A stretch of DNA of 37,946 nucleotides. It comes from a virus. The stretch covers positions 1 through 37,946 of the IMG/VR virus record IMGVR_UViG_3300032311_000531; one strand, 5' to 3'. The notes under the pieces were generated by a model. It was not told where the DNA came from, searched no databases, and saw only the letters and a program-made list of their open reading frames with translations. This document shows positions 25,217 through 33,765 of this stretch, piece by piece (the stretch's first letter is position 1; the number at the start of each line of letters is the position of its first letter). A program made the position numbers and the translations under genes.

Positions 25217-26707
25217 ATGGCATACATTGTAAACAAAACAGACGGATCACAATTAGTCACAATTACAGACGGTACAGTGGATAATAGTACATCGCTGTAT
25301 CTATTTGGTAAAAGTTATTCTGGATATGGAGAATATCTCAACGAAGATTTAGTAAGATTATTAGAAAATTCAGCTGCCACAGCTAGTCCAGCAGCACCAT
25401 TGAGAGGTGAGCTTTGGTTTGACACCAACACTAATCAATTAAAAGTGTATGATGGCACATCATTCAAACCTACAGGTGGAGCCAAATCACAATCAGCAGA
25501 ACCTACAGGAGCTTCCGCAGGGGATCTATGGATTGACAGTGATGATGAACAATTATATTTTAGAACCAGTTCCAGCACATGGCAACTGGTAGGACCAGTT
25601 TATTCAACAGGTCAAACTCTGTCAGGATGGAAAGTAGAAACAATCAATGACAGTTTTGGAAGCAGCAGAGTAATCAGTTCAATGTACAATGGCAACACTA
25701 GAGTTGCAATATTAAGTTCTGTGACTTTTACTCCGGCATCAGCGCCATCTGGATTTCCAATAGTTTATGCTGGTATCACAATGAGCAATGCTCTAGGAGC
25801 AGAGTTTGTTGGTTCAACTACCACAGCTTCTAATTTAAATATTTCAGGAACTACAAATCCTTCAGGCACAGTAATCGCAGGTGGCAACATTATGAGAAAA
25901 GACACAGCGCAAACCATGGCTGGTGTGTTGACTATTTCTACAGACAGCGGTTTAAGAATTGGAGCAGCCAACGATCTACAATTAACAGTAGCGGGAATCG
26001 ATGCTGCTATTTCTAACGTGACTGAAAATGGAGACATTGACATTCAAGTTAACAATAATGGTTCAACCATAACACCAATCAAGATTGATGCAGCAAATGG
26101 TAGAGTGGGTATTTTCACAAGCTCTCCAACAGTGCCACTTGAAATCACAGGTAATGTTAGAATCGTAGGAAATTTAAGTGTGTCTGGAGAATATGCCAAC
26201 ACCACAAGTAATATTAACGTAATTGATGATAACTGGTTAAAATTAAACACAGGCAATGCACAAGCAGATGCTGGTATCATAGCAGAAACAGATTCTTTAA
26301 CAGATGATGCTAGATTATTTTGGTCGGTTTCTGATGGTTTTTGGTCAGCAGGCAGTAATGCTTCTTATTCTCAAATAATTAGATTGGCTGATGCTGTCAC
26401 AGACGGTGATGCTAACAAAGGTAAAGTTTTAAAAACTTCAGGTGCAGGAAATGTTAAAGTTACAAGTTTAACTCTAGGATCTGTAGGTTCAAATATTTCT
26501 ACATCAGATACATCAAATTTAGATGTTCCGACCACAGGTCAAGTTGCTGAGTCAATCAAAAGATGGGGTGGCTCTTATGTTACTATCGATGGCACTGTGG
26601 GTTCACCAACAGGTAACAGCATAGCAGGTGCTAGATATATAGAAACTGTTGCACCAACTAGTGGACAAGGAAATAACGGGGATCTTTGGTTTGTAAGGGA
26701 GCCATAA
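25217..26707 (+). CDS. tail fibre protein, paralog B
   Basis: The 496-aa product starts with the shared fibre module: MAYIVNKTDGS, then YLFGKSYSGYGEYLNEDLVRLLEN, PLRGELWFDTNTNQLKVYDGTSFKPTGG and AGDLWIDSDDEQLYF. The shaft includes GITMSNALGAEFVGSTTTASNLN and GRVGIFTSSPTVPLEITGNVRIVGNLSVSG, corresponding to the same region of paralogs A and C. The C-terminus carries DAGIIAETDSLTDDARLFWSVSDGFWSAG, which matches a similar passage in paralog C, and ends GQGNNGDLWFVREP. This last motif echoes the GDLWID repeat, as if another copy had been clipped. The protein is probably a short trimeric fibre. Its ATG follows the late box with almost no leader, and the ATG at 25212 is out of frame. Confidence 0.8.
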   Translation: MAYIVNKTDGSQLVTITDGTVDNSTSLYLFGKSYSGYGEYLNEDLVRLLENSAATASPAAPLRGELWFDTNTNQLKVYDGTSFKPTGGAKSQSAEPTGASAGDLWIDSDDEQLYFRTSSSTWQLVGPVYSTGQTLSGWKVETINDSFGSSRVISSMYNGNTRVAILSSVTFTPASAPSGFPIVYAGITMSNALGAEFVGSTTTASNLNISGTTNPSGTVIAGGNIMRKDTAQTMAGVLTISTDSGLRIGAANDLQLTVAGIDAAISNVTENGDIDIQVNNNGSTITPIKIDAANGRVGIFTSSPTVPLEITGNVRIVGNLSVSGEYANTTSNINVIDDNWLKLNTGNAQADAGIIAETDSLTDDARLFWSVSDGFWSAGSNASYSQIIRLADAVTDGDANKGKVLKTSGAGNVKVTSLTLGSVGSNISTSDTSNLDVPTTGQVAESIKRWGGSYVTIDGTVGSPTGNSIAGARYIETVAPTSGQGNNGDLWFVREP

Positions 26708-26711
26708 TTCC

Positions 26712-28214
26712 ATGCCTTACACTGTTTCAACTACTGTTAAACCTAACGACACTTATACATTCACATATGATGGTTTAAAATGGACTGGCACTATTCCAGC
26801 TGGTGCACAATCTATGAAAGTTTATCTTTGGGGAGGTGGAGGCGGTGGTGGAGCACAAGAAACTTCCGGAGCCAATGGTACAGGTACAGGTGGACACTAC
26901 GTTTATCACGCTTCAATTGATTTAACATCACATGTGGGAGAAACTATATCATTAGGTATTGGTGGAGGTGGAGGTGGTGGATCTAACGGTGGCGGAGTTG
27001 CAGGTGGATTTAATGGTAGAAGTTTAACGGGATATTCAGGTGGTGTGGGAGGTAGTTCAGGATCAACAGGATCTTCAGGATCCGGTGGTGGCGGAGGTGG
27101 AGCCACAATAATACAAATTAACAGTGTTGATATAGCTTTAGCTGCAGGTGGTGGAGCCGGTGGTGGAGGTGGTGCAGATAGCCAAGGAGGAGTAGGTATA
27201 AATTCTAATTCTCCAACTCTAGCTACACCGGGTACACTGGGAGAAAACGGTACACCTCATAACGGAAACGGTGGTGGCGGAGGTGCTGGTGGCGGTGGAG
27301 CAGATGGAGGCATTGGCGGAGACAGTAATGACAATGACACCGGAGGAAATGGTGGGTATTCAGGTTCTTCTTTGATACCCGTTGGAGGAACAACCACAGT
27401 AGCAAGCGGACAAATACCAGCTGGATCACCGGGTAGTGGATTTGCTACAGGAGGAAATCAAGGTTCTTCAGGAGATAATGGTAAAGCAATAATAATTTTT
27501 ACAATCAGTGCAGAAGCAAAAGTTAAAGCGAATGGAGCATGGAAAACTATTACTGCTATGAAATTTAAACGTGATGGTGTTTGGAAGAACATCACTGCTG
27601 CTTATACAAAAGTAAACGGAGTATGGAAAGCTATATTCAATACAGGATTTAATTGGCAATCCACAGCAGCAGGTTTTGGAGATGCTACAGGTAATCCTTA
27701 TACAGGTAGTCCAGGTACTGGTCCTTCGGGTGGTGGAGGTGGAGGTGGAGGCTGTTCTATTATCTGTACTAAGTTACACGAATTAGGATATCTATCAGAT
27801 GAAATTTATCAAGCAGATGAGCGTTTTGGTCACTGGTTGAGACAGAACGATCCCAACGCTTATTATGGATATCTTAAATGGGCACGAGTAGTTGTGGATT
27901 GGATGAGCAACGAAGGTCCACAATGTATGTTCTGGATTCAAAATAAAACTGAAAGAAATATTCGTCAAAGAGAAATGGCTGTGAAATGGGCAAAAAGAAT
28001 TGCTACACCATGGGCTCAGCATATGGCTTATAAGATGGGAGTGTTAAAAGAAGATAATCGAGCAGGCAGATACATAATGAATATTGGAATCGCTGTGAGC
28101 AGAATTGTAGGAAAATTTGTTAAACACACCAACCAGCCTACAAAAAATGTAGTCATAGGTTATGCTATGTGGGCAATGTTTGGATTATTATACTTGATAG
28201 CAGGAGTGAAATAA
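26712..28214 (+). CDS. Gly-rich adhesin with a C-terminal domain shared with the next gene
   Basis: The 500-aa product has an N-terminal beta domain (MPYTVSTTVKPNDTYTFTYDG), a long Gly-rich region (about residues 43-270 with many runs of 5-9 glycines), then three K-x-NG/DG-x-WK units (about 269-309: VKANGAWKTI, KRDGVWKNI, KVNGVWKAI) and another run of glycines before a helical C-terminal domain (C348 onward, CSIICTKLHELGYLSDEIYQAD). The Gly-rich architecture resembles phage receptor-binding adhesins such as T-even gp38, where glycine-rich polyGly-II bundles display variable loops. The C-terminal domain is similar to that of the following gene, an unusual union. The next gene's ATG overlaps the stop by one base (TAATG). 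Confidence 0.75.
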   Translation: MPYTVSTTVKPNDTYTFTYDGLKWTGTIPAGAQSMKVYLWGGGGGGGAQETSGANGTGTGGHYVYHASIDLTSHVGETISLGIGGGGGGGSNGGGVAGGFNGRSLTGYSGGVGGSSGSTGSSGSGGGGGGATIIQINSVDIALAAGGGAGGGGGADSQGGVGINSNSPTLATPGTLGENGTPHNGNGGGGGAGGGGADGGIGGDSNDNDTGGNGGYSGSSLIPVGGTTTVASGQIPAGSPGSGFATGGNQGSSGDNGKAIIIFTISAEAKVKANGAWKTITAMKFKRDGVWKNITAAYTKVNGVWKAIFNTGFNWQSTAAGFGDATGNPYTGSPGTGPSGGGGGGGGCSIICTKLHELGYLSDEIYQADERFGHWLRQNDPNAYYGYLKWARVVVDWMSNEGPQCMFWIQNKTERNIRQREMAVKWAKRIATPWAQHMAYKMGVLKEDNRAGRYIMNIGIAVSRIVGKFVKHTNQPTKNVVIGYAMWAMFGLLYLIAGVK

Positions 28215-29041
28215 TGGGAATATCAGTTGAACAATATCTACATGACAGACAGGCGTGTGCTCAATGTCGAGAGCATGGAGATGAAGAGCATTGTGTCTCT
28301 ACTCTATTGAGCAGAGAAGATAACTGTATTTTTTACAATGCAATATTAGCATATCATCTTCCAACAAGATCTAGAGATACAGCATTTACGCCAGATGAAG
28401 GCAATGCTAATGCACAGAGAGATTTCGTACTGTTACAAGGATTGAGAGACAGTGTATATGAAGATAAGATGATAGAATACTATGTGCGAGCGGAAAGAAT
28501 AGTGACACAGATCAAAGGTATACATAAAAATGATCAAACTATATGGCGTGGTTATTACGAGAGATATGTGAGAAATATTCTAAATTCTTTAAGAAATGGT
28601 AATAAGAGTGAAGCTATTATAAAAACAGCTGAAATGTTAGAAGCACTAGAATATACCAATGGCAGAGTAATATGCACTTGGTTGAGAAACAATGGCTTAT
28701 TTTCTGCGGAAGATCTTGCAATTGATACTCAATTCAGTGTACAATATTTGAGTAATAATACCAAAATAGGTTATTGGTTATGGGCATGTCCACTGGTACA
28801 GTATATGGAAAAAAATTACAAGACAAAAGTCGATTCTTTATTTGTAAAAACAATTAGAATCATTGCTCAAGCTCGAGCTAACGAGATAGCATATCAAGTA
28901 GGAGCTAGATCTCAAAGTGATATGCTGGGTAAATTTGTTAGAATAGTGGGAGAAGGTGTGTGTTTTATTATAGGTTCTATAGCAAAACCTTTTTTAGCCA
29001 AGAAGTTTAACAATTGGCTGACAATGTATTCTACAAAATAA
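28214..29041 (+). CDS. unknown protein sharing the adhesin C-terminal domain
   Basis: The 275-aa product has an N-terminal Cys-containing stretch (C17, C20 and CREHGDEEHC) with LSREDNCIFYNAI, a helical middle (residues 60-145), and a C-terminal domain beginning VICTWLRNNGLFS (C154). The domain parallels the adhesin: ICTKLHELGY / ICTWLRNNGLFS, GYLKWARVVVDWM / GYWLWACPLVQYM, and the last helices MAYKMGVLKE...SRIVGKFV / IAYQVGARSQ...CFIIGSIA. Position suggests it is a partner or chaperone of the adhesin. I do not recognise a family. The ATG at 28214 is preferred to an in-frame one 45 bases upstream because it forms the TAATG overlap. Confidence 0.7.
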   Translation: MGISVEQYLHDRQACAQCREHGDEEHCVSTLLSREDNCIFYNAILAYHLPTRSRDTAFTPDEGNANAQRDFVLLQGLRDSVYEDKMIEYYVRAERIVTQIKGIHKNDQTIWRGYYERYVRNILNSLRNGNKSEAIIKTAEMLEALEYTNGRVICTWLRNNGLFSAEDLAIDTQFSVQYLSNNTKIGYWLWACPLVQYMEKNYKTKVDSLFVKTIRIIAQARANEIAYQVGARSQSDMLGKFVRIVGEGVCFIIGSIAKPFLAKKFNNWLTMYSTK

Positions 29042-29052
29042 GGATAATTAAT

Positions 29053-29058
29053 AAGGAG
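29053..29058 (+). promoter_or_regulatory. ribosome-binding site deciding the 29068 start
   Basis: AAGGAG(A) lies 9-10 nt before the ATG at 29068. The longer reading from 29014 would need a start inside the previous gene and has no such site, so 29068 is the better start. Confidence 0.75.
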
Positions 29059-29067
29059 AAACAACAA

Positions 29068-29247
29068 ATGGCCATAACAAAACAACAAGTAGCTGATTAT
29101 ATCAATGCAAATTATCAGTCTAGTCTAACTGCTGATGACCTTGTAAAAATAGATCAAGCATTAACACCAGAACTGGCAGCAATTTTAATCAAACTATTGG
29201 GAGATGTTAGCTTTTTAGTACATGTGAGAGATAACGAAAGCAACTAA
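29068..29247 (+). CDS. small protein of the adhesin block
   Basis: The 59-aa product, starting MAITKQQVADYINANYQSSLTADDLVKI, is predicted to be mostly helical, with a hydrophobic stretch (LAAILIKLLGDVSFLVHV) near the C-terminus that could pack against a partner or, less likely, a membrane. It is one of the few genes here with a strong ribosome-binding site, so it is real rather than a chance frame. It ends 6 nt before fibre C and could be a fibre assembly factor; this is inference from location only. Confidence 0.6.
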   Translation: MAITKQQVADYINANYQSSLTADDLVKIDQALTPELAAILIKLLGDVSFLVHVRDNESN

Positions 29248-29253
29248 AAATAG

Positions 29254-30870
29254 ATGTCTTACACCATAAACAAAACCGACGGAACAAAACTAGTAGTACT
29301 GAAAGACGGTACGGTAGATATCGCTACCACAGACTTGGCCCTTTTCGGAAAAGGATATGCAGGATTTGGTGAGAGACTGAATGAAAACTTTGTTAAGATA
29401 TTAGAAAATTTTGCCAACACTTCAGCACCAGCAAAAAAAATCAAAGGACAACTTTGGTATGATACACTTACAAATCAGATTAAAGTTTGGAATGGATCAA
29501 AATTTAAACCCGTGGGCAGCAGCACAGTGGGCACTGCTAGACCTACCAGTGCTAATGCTGGAGACATGTGGTTCGATACAGGTAATGGTCAATTGTATGT
29601 GTATTCAGGAACCGGCTGGCAGTTGATTGGACCAACCACAGTGTCAGGATCTGGAGTTACACAAGTTATTCCGGACAGTGTTCGTGACAATGTGGGTGTT
29701 TATAAATCTTTATTAAAATTAGTGGTTGATGACCAGATTGTGGCCATAGTTTCTAGAGAACAATTTACTCCTTTAACTGCGATCACGGGGTTCACTACAA
29801 TTTATAAAGGTATAACCATGAACTCCACCAGCATAGTGGGAGCAAAATTTATAGGTACTGCAACCAACTCAGAATTATTTGGAGGATTGACCACTAGTGA
29901 TTTCTTAAGATCCAACGAAGCAGAAACTACAAATTATCAATTTACTATAGCTTCTGATGATGGATTACTGGTAGGAAACAGTTCAGATGCATTACTAGGA
30001 GTTACTGGTGGATCCAATGTGGTGTTACAGAACAATACTAGTAACGGAAATATATTATTCAGAGTGAATAAAGGTGGAGATACCGAAACCACAGCAATGA
30101 CCATTAGTGGATCGACGGGTCATGTTTCTATTCCAAATCTTACAGTGGCAGGTAGATTAACAATCACAGGCACTCAAGTGGTTGTGGAAACTCAAACACT
30201 ATCTATAGAAGACAACATAATAGAGTTGAATAGAAATATTTCTTCTGCTGCTGCTATGCCTAACTATTCTGGATTGAAAGTTAGAAGAAGTGATGCAGCT
30301 GGCGGAAATAATGAAAATCTATATTGGGTTTGGGATGAAACATATGCAGATGATGGAACCACAACATATGGCAATGCTGGTGGCGCTTGGACTGCATTTA
30401 GAGATCAAGGAGAGATTGCTTCTCCTACACTGGTAGATATCAGAGCCAACATAGTACATGCAACTTCCACAGCAGCTCAGTATGCGGATTTAGCAGAACG
30501 TTATGCCACTGATATGCCACTGGAATCAGGTGATGTAGTGATACTAGGTGGTTCTAAAGAGATTACAAAATGCACAGAAGAATTAGATCACAGAGTATTT
30601 GGTGTGGTTTCTGAAAAACCAGCTTTCTTAATGAACAAAGATGCTGGTAATAATGACTCACACCCAATGATTGCTCTCAAAGGCAGAGCTAGAGTAAAGG
30701 TAATAGGGTCTGGTGTAGCGGGAGATCGCATAGTATCCAGTCATATCCCTGGTATTGCTAGGGTAGCACAGCTAAATGAATGCACAGCATTTAACGTGCT
30801 AGGTAGACTAATCAGTGATAAATATAATACACTATTAGAATTAACAGAGTGTGTAGTAGGAGTCAAATAA
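29254..30870 (+). CDS. tail fibre protein, paralog C, with peptidase-G2-like C-terminus
   Basis: The 538-aa product begins with the shared fibre module (MSYTINKTDGTKLVV, LFGKGYAGFGERLNENFVKILENF, KIKGQLWYDTLTNQIKVW, AGDMWFDTGNGQLYVY). A central shaft (about 170-400) includes GHVSIPNLTVAGRLTITG and IEDNIIELNRNISSAAAMPNYSGLKVRR. From residue 409 (QYADLAERYATDMPLESGDVVILGG, then DHRVFGVVSEKPAFLMN) the C-terminus resembles the peptidase-G2/intramolecular-chaperone type domains found at the end of some phage fibres and appendages, which aid trimerisation and may cut themselves off. I see no way to confirm catalytic residues by eye. Paralogs A and B lack this domain. Together with its neighbours it suggests a multi-fibre set. 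It ends one base before the next gene starts. Confidence 0.8.
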   Translation: MSYTINKTDGTKLVVLKDGTVDIATTDLALFGKGYAGFGERLNENFVKILENFANTSAPAKKIKGQLWYDTLTNQIKVWNGSKFKPVGSSTVGTARPTSANAGDMWFDTGNGQLYVYSGTGWQLIGPTTVSGSGVTQVIPDSVRDNVGVYKSLLKLVVDDQIVAIVSREQFTPLTAITGFTTIYKGITMNSTSIVGAKFIGTATNSELFGGLTTSDFLRSNEAETTNYQFTIASDDGLLVGNSSDALLGVTGGSNVVLQNNTSNGNILFRVNKGGDTETTAMTISGSTGHVSIPNLTVAGRLTITGTQVVVETQTLSIEDNIIELNRNISSAAAMPNYSGLKVRRSDAAGGNNENLYWVWDETYADDGTTTYGNAGGAWTAFRDQGEIASPTLVDIRANIVHATSTAAQYADLAERYATDMPLESGDVVILGGSKEITKCTEELDHRVFGVVSEKPAFLMNKDAGNNDSHPMIALKGRARVKVIGSGVAGDRIVSSHIPGIARVAQLNECTAFNVLGRLISDKYNTLLELTECVVGVK

Positions 30871-30871
30871 T

Positions 30872-31840
30872 ATGAGTTATGTAGCTGGTGATAAGATACT
30901 AGATCAAGAGTATAATAATTTTTTAAACAGTTCAAGCACACCCAAAGGTATCAATTACACATTTGGAACAGGTGCTCTGCAATGGGGATTGGGACAAACA
31001 GCATTAAATGCAGTCGCAGTAGGAGATAACATCACAGCAGCTCAATGGAACTCATTATTTGCAGCTATGGACAACGTGGCCAATCATACCAATGATACTC
31101 TAACATCTACAGCAGCCAAAGCAGCAGGAGATGTTATTGCTGTTAAAGCAGCTCTAGCAACTGATTTAGGAACATTGGCATCGTCGGTGGCTAACGGATG
31201 TCCCAATGCTACAGCACTGAGTACATCAGCAGCTCTGCAAACTTCAACATCATCAGTTAGATATGTAGGATCACATGTGGTAGAACACACCATCACATTC
31301 TCCAATGCCAACCAAGCTCGTTGGTTCTTCAATGCAGGTGGAAAAATACAGATCAATATCACAAGAACTGCTAATGGTGGTGCAAGTGCTACATCTAAAG
31401 ATTCTTCAGTGGATGATCTAATCACAGGATTGGGAAATTTTTTATTAAAATCACAGACTTCTTCAAGATCAGGCAGCACAGAAACATTAACCACAGATGG
31501 AACCAACGTTGGTTTCTACGATTTAACCACATCATATCAAACTATTATTGAATTAACACAAGATTCAGGCACATACACGTCCATGTATTTCAAAGTGGAA
31601 GCCAAAGCCGATGCAGCAGCAGGTTCTGCTCAAGTGGTAACAATTAAAACTTCCATAGTGGATCCAGATGCAGGTGACGATGAATACACAGCAGGCAACA
31701 CAGATGCAGTGGATCAGTATGCTAACTTTATTGGTACTACCAATGTGATACTGAAAACTGTGAACCCTACCACAGCAGAAGGTCTTGCTACAGTTTATTC
31801 GCCAAGTGCCACTGCAGTAGTATCAAATACCACAGTATAA
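30872..31840 (+). CDS. probable fibre/baseplate structural protein
   Basis: The 322-aa product starts MSYVAGDKILDQEYNNFLNSSSTPKGINYTFG, the same 'SYVAGD' type opening as phage surface proteins, then a helical Ala/Ser-rich part (residues 70-120) and a beta-rich C-terminal half that includes NQARWFFNAGGKIQINITRTANGG and YTSMYFKVEAKADAAAGSAQVVTIKTSIVDPDAGDDEY. Marine T4-like phages carry a protein with the ARWFFNAGG element near fibre genes, so I judge it a tail surface protein; the precise role is not known to me. The ATG is at 30872, one base after the previous stop. A possible late box, GATAAATA, lies at 30817-30824 inside the previous gene. Confidence 0.7.
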   Translation: MSYVAGDKILDQEYNNFLNSSSTPKGINYTFGTGALQWGLGQTALNAVAVGDNITAAQWNSLFAAMDNVANHTNDTLTSTAAKAAGDVIAVKAALATDLGTLASSVANGCPNATALSTSAALQTSTSSVRYVGSHVVEHTITFSNANQARWFFNAGGKIQINITRTANGGASATSKDSSVDDLITGLGNFLLKSQTSSRSGSTETLTTDGTNVGFYDLTTSYQTIIELTQDSGTYTSMYFKVEAKADAAAGSAQVVTIKTSIVDPDAGDDEYTAGNTDAVDQYANFIGTTNVILKTVNPTTAEGLATVYSPSATAVVSNTTV

Positions 31841-31855
31841 AAACTTTTTACCAGG

Positions 31856-31884
31856 TTGATTTTTTCCATAATTAGCTGTACAAT
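31856..31884 (+). promoter_or_regulatory. sigma70-like promoter of the plus-strand cassette, leaderless geometry
   Basis: TTGATT (31856-31861; 4 of 6 to consensus), a 17-nt spacer and TACAAT (31879-31884; 5 of 6). As in the minus cassette, six bases separate the -10 box from the ATG at 31891, so +1 falls on the start codon. The rest of the 50-nt gap (31841-31855) shows no recognisable terminator, only an A/T-rich stretch. Confidence 0.7.
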
Positions 31885-31890
31885 ACAGAT

Positions 31891-32205
31891 ATGGATATTG
31901 AGTCTTTACGCAATCAATCTAATCTCAGTTTTGACACAGCCACTGCCAAGAAGAATGCACTGGAACGAGCAGAATCACGACAGATCATAGCATATAACAA
32001 TCATCTTTTTCGTACCGATGCTGACACTATTAATTTGGTCAGTGTTTTAAAACAGCAGCATGATAAATTTTTCATACTAGATGTCAATGATAATCCATGT
32101 GAAATTACTGATCCACAAGAATTTCTAAATATTTTAATACAGCGTAATCAAGAAACACTCAACGAATATCATCAATTGCATCAGCAATTAAAGAAAAAAA
32201 TATAA
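31891..32205 (+). CDS. small tail-fibre-associated-like protein
   Basis: The 104-aa product starts MDIESLRNQSNLSFDTATAKKNALERAESRQIIAYNNHLFRTDADTINLV. A possible match is the DUF4376-like family often found next to phage tail fibres, which has an F-x-A/T-D-x-x-S/T pattern followed by a two-strand 'dn..v.lt' region and a C-terminal helix; here FRTDADTINLVSVLKQQHDKFFILDVNDNPCEITD and a coiled-coil-like end (NETLNEYHQLHQQLKKKI). Similarity is weak, so treat the name as a suggestion. As first gene of the plus cassette it is predicted to be translated from a leaderless RNA. Confidence 0.5.
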   Translation: MDIESLRNQSNLSFDTATAKKNALERAESRQIIAYNNHLFRTDADTINLVSVLKQQHDKFFILDVNDNPCEITDPQEFLNILIQRNQETLNEYHQLHQQLKKKI

Positions 32206-32207
32206 AA

Positions 32208-32966
32208 ATGTCATTGGGAGCGTTAATCTACTGTTTCGATTCGGATCAATTGCAGTATCATCACACTGCTAATTTTTGTATACAGCAGATCAAAAAAAAT
32301 TTACGATTACCTGTTACAGTAGTGACCAACAGAGACACAGAAAGAAATATTCAAGGAGCAGATCAAATCACGATTGTGGAAAATGCTCGAGGCAATCGAC
32401 GTTATTATAAGAACAAACAGATTACATGGTACAATCTAGAGCGAGCCATGGCCTATGATCATTCTCCCTATGATACTACTATACTTTTAGATGCTGATTA
32501 TTTCGTTTATACAGACAATCTATTGACATATACAGACAGTGACAGTGAATTTTTATTGCATAATCGAGTGCATGACCTTACCAATAGAGATAGTTTTCGC
32601 TATGAAAGAAAGAGCATGATACCTTTGGTATGGGCCACAGTGACTATTTTTAAAAAAACTCCATTTGTAAGAAAAATTTTTGACATGATTCAACATGTTC
32701 AACAGCACTATGATTATTTTTGTAATCTATATAGAATAGATTTTCGTAATTTTAGGAATGACTATGCTTTTGCCATGGCATTGCATCAGTTGAACGGATT
32801 TACGAAACAGTATTTTATGCCATCCGCTATGGCCATGTTGCCTATGGATACGCAGATTGTAAAAATAGATCAGCATGGACTGACATTTAAACATGACAAG
32901 TTTATAAATTTGATTTCAAACCAAGATGTGCATGTGTTAGACAAGGAGATACCATTCAATGTCTAA
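32208..32966 (+). CDS. GT-A-like glycosyltransferase of the plus-strand cassette (1)
   Basis: The 252-aa product begins with an open-sheet strand (LGALIYCFDSDQLQYHHTANFC), continues with PVTVVTNRD and RRYYKNKQITWYNLERAMAYD, and holds a DxD motif in YDTTILLDADYFVY (D95, D97). These features, in order, fit a GT-A nucleotide-sugar transferase. The C-terminal part is rich in aromatic residues (QQHYDYFCNLYRIDFRNF, FAMALHQLNGFTKQYF). It has no signal peptide or membrane segment. It is followed by two more glycosyltransferase-like genes, one directly and one after a gene of unknown function, which suggests stepwise addition of sugars. The stop overlaps the next ATG by 8 bases. Confidence 0.68.
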   Translation: MSLGALIYCFDSDQLQYHHTANFCIQQIKKNLRLPVTVVTNRDTERNIQGADQITIVENARGNRRYYKNKQITWYNLERAMAYDHSPYDTTILLDADYFVYTDNLLTYTDSDSEFLLHNRVHDLTNRDSFRYERKSMIPLVWATVTIFKKTPFVRKIFDMIQHVQQHYDYFCNLYRIDFRNFRNDYAFAMALHQLNGFTKQYFMPSAMAMLPMDTQIVKIDQHGLTFKHDKFINLISNQDVHVLDKEIPFNV

Positions 32967-33765
32967 AGGATTTCTTTGGTTTGCACAGAACAATAACACC
33001 ACTGACTATGCTGCATTGAGCATTGCATTGGCCAAATCTATCAAAACGCATTGCAAGATTAATTCTGTGTGTGTGGTTGTGGACGAGCATACAAAAATAC
33101 AGAGTGAATATGTGGACACCGTGATTGTTTTGAAACAGGATCACAGCAAAAATGAATTATTGAAATTTGCCAATGAATATAAAGCATTTAAATTATCACC
33201 GTTTACACATACCATAAAATTAGAAGCAGACATGCTGTTCACTGCTGATACAGATTGGTGGTGGAATCATCTATGTCAGCATGATCTTGTGTTTGCTATA
33301 AATTGTAGAAATTATCAAGACCACGTGATTAAAAAAACTCCTTATAGAAAATTATTTTATCAAAATAATCTACCAGATGTATACAATGGATTGACCTATT
33401 TTAGACGCAGTGAGAGAGCCATGCAATTTTTTAAACTTTGCAAAGATATAATAGAAAATTGGACACAGGTAAAGAATGAGCTATTAATAAATTGCCATGA
33501 GCAATATCCTTCTACAGATATAGTGTATGCTTTGGCTTATAGAATTATGGATCCTCTACAACTGCATGTGATAGATTATCCGTGGTTTAAATTTATACAC
33601 GGCAAACCCGAAATAAATGGTGTAGAAAATGCAGTGGATCAATACAATTATCTCAATCCCATACTCATAGATGATAGAATATATGTGGGTGGACGTAGAC
33701 TAAACCGCATTTGGCATTACCACGATAAAAAAATGATAGATATTTTAAATGACAGAGTTTTTTAA
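32959..33765 (+). CDS. GT-A-like glycosyltransferase of the plus-strand cassette (2)
   Basis: The 268-aa product starts MSKGFLWFAQNNNTTDYAALSIALAKSIKTHC, followed by VCVVVDEHT, and has an acidic metal-site motif in HTIKLEADMLFTAD (E89, D91), an ExD in place of the DxD. Downstream are YNGLTYFRRSERAMQFFKLC and DIVYALAYRIMD, then a C-terminal HYHDKK. This pattern fits GT-A enzymes of the galactosyltransferase type. It has a good ribosome-binding site (AAGGAGA at 32943-32949) inside the previous gene and overlaps that gene by 8 bases. Donor and acceptor are unknown. Confidence 0.66.
   Translation: MSKGFLWFAQNNNTTDYAALSIALAKSIKTHCKINSVCVVVDEHTKIQSEYVDTVIVLKQDHSKNELLKFANEYKAFKLSPFTHTIKLEADMLFTADTDWWWNHLCQHDLVFAINCRNYQDHVIKKTPYRKLFYQNNLPDVYNGLTYFRRSERAMQFFKLCKDIIENWTQVKNELLINCHEQYPSTDIVYALAYRIMDPLQLHVIDYPWFKFIHGKPEINGVENAVDQYNYLNPILIDDRIYVGGRRLNRIWHYHDKKMIDILNDRVF

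Noticed and set aside
26820-27480. Dense GGTGGAGGT-type repeats that look like a tandem DNA repeat
   Set aside because: They encode the Gly-rich adhesin in frame with irregular unit length, so protein composition explains them; not CRISPR or microsatellite.
29068-29247. 59-aa gene as a RiPP precursor for the radical SAM enzymes
   Set aside because: It is in the tail block, far from both cassettes, lacks a Cys/Ser/Thr-rich core and has no cleavage motif.
30817-30824. GATAAATA as a late promoter for the gene at 30872
   Set aside because: It lies inside fibre C coding sequence, differs at the first base from the three boxes used here, and cannot be told from chance.
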